In this document: in pieces, positions 1-5,045 of the stretch | Position numbering within the stretch: the stretch's first letter is position 1 | Layout: every line of letters starts with the position of its first letter | Assembly: GCA_900552885.1 (NCBI GenBank) | Contig: USBM01000172.1 | Span: 1 to 5,048, forward strand | Direction of reading: 5' to 3' | Origin: an uncultured Clostridium sp. | GTDB lineage: Bacteria; Bacillota; Clostridia; Lachnospirales; Lachnospiraceae | DNA: 5,048 bases | Translations under genes and position numbers: made by a program | The notes under the pieces: generated by a model | What the model was told of the DNA's origin: nothing | Seen by the model: only the letters and a program-made list of their open reading frames with translations | The model's database searches: none

Positions 1-45
1 GTGCGTTTTCGTAAACTTGCAGAGGACCATACTTAATATATGCAA

Positions 46-62
46 TTCTTTCTATGAAAGAA
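46..62 (-). repeat. Perfect 7-bp inverted repeat in the left-edge leader
   Basis: TTCTTTC (46-52) and GAAAGAA (56-62) are exact reverse complements separated by three bases. The element would lie about 10-25 nt after the predicted start of the leftward promoter, so it could be a 5' leader hairpin or a protein-binding site. The stem is A-T rich with only two G-C pairs, and no U-run follows on the minus strand, so it is not a terminator. Confidence 0.4.
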
Positions 63-76
63 ATCACAACTTACTT

Positions 77-105
77 AATGTACCATATAGCCCATGAAAT
101 TGCAA
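77..105 (-). promoter_or_regulatory. Candidate extended -10 promoter reading off the left edge
   Basis: On the minus strand TTGCAA (100-105), a 17-base spacer and TACATT (77-82) form a promoter-like pair, with TGG directly before the -10 box giving an extended -10 element. Each hexamer matches four of six consensus bases. Transcription would start near position 70 and leave the window with no supported coding sequence in the first 70 nt. The downstream gene is not visible; rplS is a natural guess from conserved gene order but is not seen here. Confidence 0.5.
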
Positions 106-155
106 GGCTTTTTTGAAAATATCGTTCAAGATTATATTTGTTTCTAATGATCTGC

Positions 156-1202
156 CTACTGATCCAGTTCCCGGCGTTTCTTCCGCACTTCCGCCAACTC
201 TTTTTCGTACTTTTCTTTGTTCTCTATGTATTCCTTACGTTTCTCAGCAACCGGAACCAATCCATGCGTAAATGCGTAATCCTCCACAATTGGCTTATTC
301 TGTTCTACCAGATAAGCAAGAATGGGCTGCTTGCATTTATGTTCTAAATACAAAATGGCAATAATACTTACGATCACACATATAATACTTGATATCGTAA
401 ACGCAACACCCTGTAATGCATTCTGTATCACCACGATCAGAACGAATATAATAGCTGCAAATATGAGCATCTTCTTTGCGGAATCAAACTGCTGGTCAAT
501 CTTTGTGATCTCCCTGTTATACCGTTCGATCGTATTATCTACATGCGAGATCAAATGCTTCAGATATTCTTCCTCTTTGCGGTAATATTCATCCAATTCC
601 TGTATATCATTAACCCATCCATCCTCTTCCTTCAGACTGAACTTACTATCATTCTGTTTCTTAGGATCGCTATCATACAGAATTCCATGCTTTCGAAGCA
701 CATCCTCCTGCTGTTGTCTCTTCTGAATCAGTTCTTTCCTGGTTTCATTTAATTTCTGAAGTTCCTTCTCGCAAACCGCAATCCGGGACTCTAATGCCTG
801 TATCTTCTTCTCCGTCCGTATCGTATCATTCTGAAACGTGTCAATATCGAAACGCTCCGCAATTCCTCTCATACGCTCCGGTTTCCAGCTATAGGAAAGC
901 ATAAACAGCATCTTACATTCTCTTGTAATCAGCTTCCATTCTCCATAAAGCACAAAAGGTGTCGCAAAAATAAAAAAAGAAGTCATGCATATATACAGGA
1001 ATACGGCCAATGCGATAATATAAAACAAACGTAACACCACTTCATGCTTGACCAGACCTTTTCGTTTTTTGATGTAATCATAATGAAACCGCGTATTATT
1101 CAGTTCTAATTCCAGTGCTTCCTTATCATTCTTACATTGATAGATCTGCTCTGCCAAACGTACATATTCCGGCTTGTCGTAACCATAACCACCTATCTCC
1201 AT
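156..1202 (-). CDS. Unrecognised membrane-anchored coiled-coil protein (348 aa)
   Basis: I do not recognise this family. The N-terminal 50 residues are charged and Tyr-rich. A long uncharged hydrophobic stretch (about 59-87) looks like one long or re-entrant membrane segment. Residues 125-172 and 200-243 are Glu/Lys/Gln-rich and probably coiled coil. Two adjacent membrane helices follow (about 245-262 and 266-286), joined by the short turn NALQG. The tail (318-348) is again charged and helical. There is no signal peptide, enzymatic motif or Cys pair that I can identify. Lys/Arg-rich flanks (KKRKG before the first segment, SAKK before the second) favour a cytoplasmic N-terminus and central coil. 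The ATG at 1202 is chosen because AAAGGGGAG lies eight bases upstream. The frame extends to an in-frame TTG at 1238 lacking a comparable site, which would add 12 residues. It starts 72 nt after trmD with no terminator between, so co-transcription is likely. Being a real gene is well supported; its function is unknown. Confidence 0.8.
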   Translation of the reverse strand: MEIGGYGYDKPEYVRLAEQIYQCKNDKEALELELNNTRFHYDYIKKRKGLVKHEVVLRLFYIIALAVFLYICMTSFFIFATPFVLYGEWKLITRECKMLFMLSYSWKPERMRGIAERFDIDTFQNDTIRTEKKIQALESRIAVCEKELQKLNETRKELIQKRQQQEDVLRKHGILYDSDPKKQNDSKFSLKEEDGWVNDIQELDEYYRKEEEYLKHLISHVDNTIERYNREITKIDQQFDSAKKMLIFAAIIFVLIVVIQNALQGVAFTISSIICVIVSIIAILYLEHKCKQPILAYLVEQNKPIVEDYAFTHGLVPVAEKRKEYIENKEKYEKELAEVRKKRRELDQ

Positions 1203-1221
1203 AAATTGCTCTCCCCTTTCC
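1203..1221 (-). promoter_or_regulatory. Ribosome binding site fixing the start of the unknown gene
   Basis: The purine run AAAGGGGAG at 1211-1219 stands eight bases before the ATG at 1202. The alternative in-frame TTG at 1238 has no similar run upstream. This is the main reason for annotating 348 rather than 360 residues. Confidence 0.75.
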
Positions 1222-1274
1222 GAAATATATTTCTGCAATTGTCATCCCCATCTATGGAATCCATACTCCTGATT

Positions 1275-2045
1275 CTACGAATTTGCCTGCTGGCTCTTCT
1301 CCCACAGATCCGGCCGACGTTCCTTCGTACGAGCAATCGACTGCTCCCTTCTCCATGCTTCAATATTCTTATGATGCCCGCTCAATAACACATCCGGCAC
1401 TCTCTCGCCCATAAATTCCTCCGGTCTTGTATATTGCGGATATTCTAACAGATTCTCATGAAATGTCTCAAATTCCGCACTGACATCATTATGAAGTACT
1501 CCCGGAACCATACGTGACACAGCATCTATCACAACCATGGCAGGTAATTCCCCACCGGTCAGAACATAATCCCCTATCGATATGTTATCTGTTACGATAC
1601 GCTCTAATACACGCTCATCAATACCTTCATAATGTCCGCAGAGCAATACCAGATCTTCTTCCTGTGCCAATTCACGTGCGATCGTCTGATCAAATACCTT
1701 TCCCTGTGGTGTCATATATACCACCCGGAGCTGTCTTCCTTTGTCCGTTGCAGAATCTTTCCTTGTCTCATCTCTGTTAAAAGAGGTGTCATCTAACTTC
1801 TTACGCTGTTCAATCTGTTCTTTTACTGCCTCATATGCACGATACACCGGACCCGGCTGCATGACCATTCCGGCTCCTCCCCCATATGGGTAATCATCCA
1901 CCTGACCATGCTTATTCTGTGCATAATCCCTTATATTGATCGCATCTACTGATATGGTTCCCTTCTTCATTGCCCGTCCGGTGATAGAGGTTCCTAATCC
2001 ATCCATTACCATCTCTGGAAATAATGTCAATATATGAAAATGCAT
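1275..2045 (-). CDS. trmD: tRNA (guanine-N1-)-methyltransferase TrmD
   Basis: TrmD uses S-adenosylmethionine to methylate N1 of G37, 3' of the anticodon, in tRNAs with G36-G37, preventing +1 frameshifts. It is a SPOUT-fold homodimer with a trefoil knot and is usually essential. Visible family motifs are FHILTLFPEM (3-12), DDYPYGGGAGMVM (50-62), VYMTPQGK (109-116), LLCGHYEGIDERV (134-146), SIGDYVLTGGELPAM (156-170), SRMVPGVL (177-184), YPQYTRPEEF (202-211) and VPDVLLSGHH (216-225). At 256 residues it is complete. Relative to E. coli and B. subtilis sequences as I remember them, it has about 24 extra hydrophilic residues between GMVM and VYMTPQG (roughly 77-106). Ungapped alignment from R178 puts Glu193 at the E. 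coli Asp169 position. Its Shine-Dalgarno GGAGG (2052-2056) lies inside the 3' end of rimM. Confidence 0.98.
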   Translation of the reverse strand: MHFHILTLFPEMVMDGLGTSITGRAMKKGTISVDAINIRDYAQNKHGQVDDYPYGGGAGMVMQPGPVYRAYEAVKEQIEQRKKLDDTSFNRDETRKDSATDKGRQLRVVYMTPQGKVFDQTIARELAQEEDLVLLCGHYEGIDERVLERIVTDNISIGDYVLTGGELPAMVVIDAVSRMVPGVLHNDVSAEFETFHENLLEYPQYTRPEEFMGERVPDVLLSGHHKNIEAWRREQSIARTKERRPDLWEKSQQANS

Positions 2046-2056
2046 CTTATTCCTCC
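2046..2056 (-). promoter_or_regulatory. trmD ribosome binding site inside the end of rimM
   Basis: GGAGG (2052-2056) lies within the last rimM codons. It is followed by the rimM stop TAA (2047-2049), a single base, and the trmD ATG. Ribosomes ending rimM are positioned to restart on trmD, so RimM and TrmD output is probably coupled. Confidence 0.8.
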
Positions 2057-2556
2057 ATCCCTTTCATCATACGAACAACCATCCTGCCTGTCGGAATATC
2101 AATCTTCATGATACACTCTTTGATTGCCGGAAATAACCATTCCTTCTTCTCCTGACCCGTAACAACATAGACATCATTTGCTCCGGTTGGAATGATCTCA
2201 GTCAAGGTTCCTAACGCCGTACCATCTTCCTTCTCTACATGCAATCCGATGAGATCTGTCATGAAATACTCATCCTCCTCCAATGCAACTGCATGTTCCC
2301 GGTCAACGAATAACTTGCACTGTCTGTATTTCTCTACATCATTGATATTATCAATTCCATCAAATTTCAATATAACCATATTCTTAAAAAACTTAACACC
2401 CTGTACTTTGACCGGCTGCATCTCGTTCTTATATTCCACATAACATTCCTTCAACTGCTTAAATCTTGCATTATCATCTGTTGTCGGAAATACCTTTACT
2501 TCACCCCGAACACCATGTGTCGAAGTGATCACTCCAACCTGTAATAAATCTTCCAT
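2047..2556 (-). CDS. rimM: Ribosome maturation factor RimM
   Basis: RimM assists late 30S assembly, helping S19 join the 16S 3' (head) domain and promoting 16S processing. It is a cytoplasmic factor that leaves the mature subunit. The 169-residue length is normal. The N-terminal RimM barrel begins with LQVGVITSTHGVRGEVKV (5-22) and continues through the TTDD and FDGIDNINDVEKYR (65-78) segments. The C-terminal PRC-barrel half starts at DEYFMTDLIG (95-104), then TGANDVYVV (124-132) and WLFPAIKECI (140-149). The start follows AAAGGA (2563-2568) at a spacing of six. The gene is preceded by a 146-nt gap holding a terminator-like hairpin and a candidate promoter, and its stop codon is one base from the trmD start, implying coupling. 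Confidence 0.98.
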   Translation of the reverse strand: MEDLLQVGVITSTHGVRGEVKVFPTTDDNARFKQLKECYVEYKNEMQPVKVQGVKFFKNMVILKFDGIDNINDVEKYRQCKLFVDREHAVALEEDEYFMTDLIGLHVEKEDGTALGTLTEIIPTGANDVYVVTGQEKKEWLFPAIKECIMKIDIPTGRMVVRMMKGMEE

Positions 2557-2591
2557 TTCATATCCTTTCTTATCCGGCCTGATACCCGGAC

Positions 2592-2620
2592 TTTATCTGT
2601 TTTCTCCCGACATATTCCAA
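2592..2620 (-). promoter_or_regulatory. Candidate sigma-A-type promoter for rimM-trmD
   Basis: On the minus strand TTGGAA (2615-2620) is followed by a 17-base spacer and GATAAA (2592-2597). Each box matches four of six consensus positions, and the spacing is ideal. It lies just downstream of the khpA terminator and about 25 nt upstream of the rimM Shine-Dalgarno, where a restart promoter would be expected. The boxes are only moderate, so the support comes mainly from spacing and context. Confidence 0.45.
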
Positions 2621-2641
2621 ACTCATCCGATTTCAGATCCG

Positions 2642-2688
2642 AAAAAATGGAAGGATGATCACACATACTTGTGTGACAACCCTTCCAT
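2642..2688 (-). terminator. Intrinsic terminator/attenuator between khpA and rimM
   Basis: Read on the minus strand, an outer 8-bp stem ATGGAAGG (2681-2688) pairs with CCTTCCAT (2647-2654). An inner 7-bp stem TCACACA (2670-2676) pairs with TGTGTGA (2659-2665) around a four-base loop. The four-base segments between the stems (GUUG against UCAU) can add one A-U and two G-U pairs with one mismatch, giving a nearly continuous long stem. Five further U residues (complement of 2642-2646) follow directly, so the U-run counting the last stem base is six. This is the classic Rho-independent layout. It lies 14 nt after the khpA stop and 85 nt before rimM, inside an otherwise conserved gene cluster, so it may end transcription fully or act as a partial attenuator. 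Confidence 0.85.
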
Positions 2689-2702
2689 GTGACGTGATAC
2701 CA

Positions 2703-2930
2703 CTACTTGATATCAACAATTACCTTCTTATCACCCTTTGAAGCAGCCGCTTTCACAACTGTACGGATAGACTTTGCAATTCTACCCTGCTTACCGATTA
2801 CTTTACCCATATCTTCCTGGGCAACTTTAAGTTCAATATAAATGGCGTCATCTTTAGAGGTCTCGATTACCTCAACATCCTCCGGGTGATCAACTAGGGA
2901 CTTTGCTATTATTTCTACCAATTCTTTCAT
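2703..2930 (-). CDS. khpA: KH-domain RNA-binding protein KhpA (YlqC family)
   Basis: KhpA is a minimal single-KH-domain RNA-binding protein. In Gram-positive bacteria it pairs with KhpB (Jag/EloR), and the pair has been linked to RNA chaperoning and to control of cell elongation and division. The 75 residues make one KH domain: a charged helix (1-12), strands around 18-23 and 30-36, the nucleic-acid-binding GxxG loop as G46-K47-Q48-G49 within GKVIGKQGR, then helix 51-63 and a final strand KKVIVDI. It starts 21 nt after rpsP with GGGAGG at 2941-2946, ten bases before the ATG. The rpsP-khpA-rimM order is typical. The transcript meets a strong hairpin with a U-run immediately after this gene, so khpA may be the last fully expressed gene of the ylxM-ffh-rpsP block. 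Confidence 0.96.
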   Translation of the reverse strand: MKELVEIIAKSLVDHPEDVEVIETSKDDAIYIELKVAQEDMGKVIGKQGRIAKSIRTVVKAAASKGDKKVIVDIK

Positions 2931-2951
2931 CTACGAACAACCTCCCAAGTC

Positions 2952-3197
2952 CTACTTCTCAATACCAGCCTGCTTTAAAAGCTTAGCAACTGTATCTGTT
3001 GGCTGAGCACCGTTAGCTAACCACTTCTTTGCTAATTCTTCGTCAATCTTAACTACGCTTGGCTCCTGATTAGGATCGTAAGTACCGATTTCTTCGATGA
3101 ATCTACCATCTCTTGGAGAACGTGCATCTGCTACAATTACTCTATAGAAAGGATGTCTCTTATATCCCATTCTCTTTAATCTCATCTTAACTGCCAT
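2952..3197 (-). CDS. rpsP: 30S ribosomal protein S16
   Basis: S16 is a small basic protein of the 30S body that binds 16S rRNA early and stabilises its 5' domain during assembly. The 81-residue product has the family signature at the N-terminus (MAVKMRLKRMGYKRHPFYR), followed by VADARSPRDGRFIEEIGTYDP at about 22-42 and a short Lys-rich C-terminus. The length is normal for Gram-positive S16. The start is set by a very strong Shine-Dalgarno, AAGGAGGTG (3208-3216), as expected for a highly expressed ribosomal protein. It lies between ffh and khpA, the usual Bacillota arrangement, with 21 nt to khpA. Nothing appears truncated or altered. Confidence 0.99.
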   Translation of the reverse strand: MAVKMRLKRMGYKRHPFYRVIVADARSPRDGRFIEEIGTYDPNQEPSVVKIDEELAKKWLANGAQPTDTVAKLLKQAGIEK

Positions 3198-3207
3198 TGT
3201 CTTGTTT

Positions 3208-3216
3208 CACCTCCTT
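3208..3216 (-). promoter_or_regulatory. Strong Shine-Dalgarno of rpsP
   Basis: AAGGAGGTG is a nearly full complement of the 16S rRNA 3' end, ten bases before the rpsP ATG at 3197. It is the longest anti-Shine-Dalgarno match in the window and agrees with high S16 expression. It follows a spacer containing two perfect small inverted repeats. Confidence 0.85.
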
Positions 3217-3224
3217 CATATTCT

Positions 3225-3272
3225 GTACATACATGTACTGCTATAACTTATATGTCTAAACCATATTGGTTT
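3225..3272 (-). repeat. Two perfect inverted repeats in the ffh-rpsP spacer
   Basis: AAACCA (3258-3263) and TGGTTT (3267-3272) form a 6-bp stem with a three-base loop. GTACAT (3225-3230) and ATGTAC (3233-3238) form another 6-bp stem with a two-base gap. Both lie in the 84-nt spacer between ffh and rpsP, the second close upstream of the rpsP Shine-Dalgarno. Neither has a U-run, so neither is a terminator. They could stabilise or mark processing of the rpsP transcript, or be chance. Confidence 0.35.
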
Positions 3273-3281
3273 GTACATCCA

Positions 3282-4622
3282 TTAGAATCCAAACGGCATC
3301 CGGAATCGTCTGCCACGCTTGCCGCCCATCATACCGGACATCTGTTTCATCATCTTCTTCATCTGGTCAAACTGTTTGATCAGGCGGTTCACTTCACTGA
3401 TATCCACACCGGCGCCTGCCGCAATCCTGCGTTTACGGCTTGGATTGATAATTGCCGGATTCGACCGTTCTTCCTTTGTCATTGACAAAATGATCGCTTT
3501 CGGCCGGTTCATCTGCTTCTCATCAATCTCTACATTCTTAAGCTGATTGCCCATTCCCGGAATCATAGAAAGCATATCCTGCATACTTCCCATCTTCTCC
3601 ATCTGAGCCAAACTATCTAAAAAGTCATTGAAATCAAAAGATGCTTTCTTCATCTTCTGTTCCATTTCTCTTGCTTTCTCTTCATCCATGGCATTCTGTG
3701 CCTTCTCAATCAGGGATTCGACATCTCCCATACCAAGAATACGGCTTGCCATTCTTGACGGATAGAACTGCTCTAAGTCAGATAACTTCTCGCCCATACC
3801 TACATAATAGATCGGCTTACCGGTTACTGCCCGGATAGAAAGTGCCGCACCACCACGGGTGTCGCCATCTAACTTCGTAAGGATCACACCATCAATTCCT
3901 ATCTGATCATTAAAGCTTGTTGCCACATTCACCGCATCCTGACCGGTCATGGCATCCACGGTTAAGATTGTATAAGTAACCGCTACGTTATTCTTAATCT
4001 CCTGTAACTCCTCCATCATGAATTCATCAACATGAAGACGACCGGCGGTATCCAAGAATACGATCTGAATGTTATTCTTCGCTGCATGTTCTACTGCAGC
4101 TTTGGCTATATCTACCGGTGAGTTCTGTGTTCCCATCGTAAATACCGGAACGCCCTGTTTCTCACCGTTAATCTCTAACTGTTTAATTGCAGCCGGACGA
4201 TACACATCACAGGCGGTCAGCAAACACTTCTTACCGCGTTCCTTGTACTTACCTGCTAACTTTGCAACTGTAGTTGTCTTACCTGCACCCTGAAGACCAC
4301 ACATCATGATCACAGTTACTTCATTCGAAGGAAGGAGCTTAATCTCTTCTGTCTCAGAGCCCATCAGTTTATCCATCTCTTCCTTCACGATCTTAATGAC
4401 CATCTGTCCCGGATTCAAACCTTTCAGAACATCTTCACCAACAGCACGTTCACTGACAGCATTGATGAACTGTTTCACTACTTTGAAGTTAACATCCGCC
4501 TCTAATAGTGCACGCTTAACTTCTTTCATTGCCTCTTTGACATCCGCTTCCGTCAAAGAGCCCTTACTTCTTAACTTCTTAAATGCATTCTGTAATTTAT
4601 CTGATAAACTTTCAAATGCCAT
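3282..4622 (-). CDS. ffh: Signal recognition particle GTPase Ffh (SRP54 homologue)
   Basis: Ffh binds 4.5S/SRP RNA and hydrophobic signal sequences emerging from the ribosome, then delivers the ribosome to the receptor FtsY at the membrane with GTP hydrolysis by both partners. The 446 residues show the full N-G-M layout. A helical N domain spans about 1-85. The G domain carries the P-loop GLQGAGKTT (109-117), DVYRPAA (139-145), DTAGR (191-195), TKLD (249-252) and the closing GMGE (275-278). The methionine-rich M domain runs from about 305 to the end, with the SRP-RNA-binding segment SRKRRIAAGAG near 395-405 and the Met-rich helix after 420. The C-terminus is short, Gly/Arg/Met-rich and ends in FGF. 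The start has GGAGGT at 4628-4633, five bases upstream. Length and motifs are complete. rpsP follows after 84 nt. Confidence 0.99.
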   Translation of the reverse strand: MAFESLSDKLQNAFKKLRSKGSLTEADVKEAMKEVKRALLEADVNFKVVKQFINAVSERAVGEDVLKGLNPGQMVIKIVKEEMDKLMGSETEEIKLLPSNEVTVIMMCGLQGAGKTTTVAKLAGKYKERGKKCLLTACDVYRPAAIKQLEINGEKQGVPVFTMGTQNSPVDIAKAAVEHAAKNNIQIVFLDTAGRLHVDEFMMEELQEIKNNVAVTYTILTVDAMTGQDAVNVATSFNDQIGIDGVILTKLDGDTRGGAALSIRAVTGKPIYYVGMGEKLSDLEQFYPSRMASRILGMGDVESLIEKAQNAMDEEKAREMEQKMKKASFDFNDFLDSLAQMEKMGSMQDMLSMIPGMGNQLKNVEIDEKQMNRPKAIILSMTKEERSNPAIINPSRKRRIAAGAGVDISEVNRLIKQFDQMKKMMKQMSGMMGGKRGRRFRMPFGF

Positions 4623-4634
4623 ACATTACCTCCG

Positions 4635-4650
4635 GACAGAACCTGCTGTC
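4635..4650 (-). repeat. Small inverted repeat just upstream of the ffh ribosome binding site
   Basis: GACAG (4635-4639) and CTGTC (4646-4650) are exact reverse complements with a six-base loop. They fill much of the 32-nt ylxM-ffh gap and end directly against the ffh GGAGGT site. The hairpin is short, and there is no U-run. It may influence ffh translation initiation, but this is speculative. Confidence 0.3.
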
Positions 4651-4654
4651 TATA

Positions 4655-5011
4655 TCAATAACTTTCATAAATCGCTTTGGATATCTCTTCAATCTGATTG
4701 ATCTTCTTCTGAAGATCCGGACTCTGTGTCATCCCTTTCAGATCCGTTGCCAATTCATGTATCTTACTTACCCGCTCCTTCGTATCAAGAAACTTCTCGA
4801 CTAACAAAAGCTTACTCTCATATTCTTCTAAGATCTTATCACATCGCTTCACAAGATCATAGACACCCTGACGGCTGATTCCCTCGTCTCTTGCCACTTC
4901 GGAATAAGACAGATCATTCAATACAATATCAGAATAGACCGACTTCTGATGCTCCGTTAAAAGCTCACCATAAAAATCATACAACAATGCTTGCCTGACG
5001 ATCTTTTCCAT
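4655..5011 (-). CDS. ylxM: YlxM/p13-type helix-turn-helix protein (UPF0122), SRP-associated
   Basis: This 118-residue protein matches the YlxM (UPF0122) family in length, composition and position directly upstream of ffh. The N-terminal half resembles a sigma-70 region 4 helix-turn-helix: residues 17-32 form the lead helix, and residues 34-57 (LSYSEVARDEGISRQGVYDL) give the turn and recognition helix. Residues 58-118 are highly charged and probably helical or coiled coil. Family members are encoded beside ffh or ftsY, and work in streptococci links YlxM to the SRP; whether it binds nucleic acid or protein is less certain. The ATG start is supported by AAGGAAGG at 5018-5025, six bases upstream. 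The stop lies 32 nt before ffh, so the two are almost surely co-transcribed. Only 37 nt of upstream sequence is visible, so I cannot tell whether ftsY, a frequent neighbour, precedes it. Confidence 0.93.
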   Translation of the reverse strand: MEKIVRQALLYDFYGELLTEHQKSVYSDIVLNDLSYSEVARDEGISRQGVYDLVKRCDKILEEYESKLLLVEKFLDTKERVSKIHELATDLKGMTQSPDLQKKINQIEEISKAIYESY

Positions 5012-5025
5012 CTGTTTCCTTCCTT

Positions 5026-5045
5026 GTAAAGTAAATTCTCTTTAC
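5026..5045 (-). repeat. Inverted repeat upstream of ylxM
   Basis: GTAAAG (5026-5031) and CTTTAC (5040-5045) are perfect reverse complements separated by eight A/T-rich bases, directly upstream of the ylxM Shine-Dalgarno (5018-5025). It could be an operator half-site pair or a weak leader hairpin. The window ends three bases later, so its wider context is missing. Confidence 0.3.

Noticed and set aside
1..30. A minus-strand ATG at position 30 open to the left edge (MVLCKFTKTH)
   Set aside because: No Shine-Dalgarno lies within normal distance, only ten codons are visible, and the residues do not match the L19 N-terminus I would expect. It cannot be called a gene.
89..114. A possible plus-strand terminator, AGCC...GGCT followed by TTTTTT
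   Set aside because: The stem is only four base pairs around a 13-base loop, and no plus-strand gene is seen ending here. The same bases also form part of a better minus-strand promoter candidate.
1203..1238. A TTG start at 1238 giving a 360-residue version of the unknown protein
   Set aside because: No good Shine-Dalgarno precedes it, and the purine-rich AAAGGGGAG site falls inside this extension at ideal distance from the ATG at 1202.
1249..1266. A short palindrome (TATGGA/TCCATA) just after trmD considered as a terminator
   Set aside because: The stem is A-T rich with almost no loop and has no U-run, so it would not stop transcription into the downstream gene.
3198..3281. A separate promoter for rpsP in the ffh-rpsP spacer
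   Set aside because: TAGACA and TATAAG words are present, but no pair has both acceptable hexamers and 16-18 base spacing.
4306..4701. A plus-strand open stretch of 131 codons antisense to ffh and the end of ylxM
   Set aside because: It lies opposite strongly conserved coding sequence, has no convincing ribosome binding site and no recognisable protein features. It is a by-product of ffh codon use. The other plus-strand open stretches were dismissed for the same reason.
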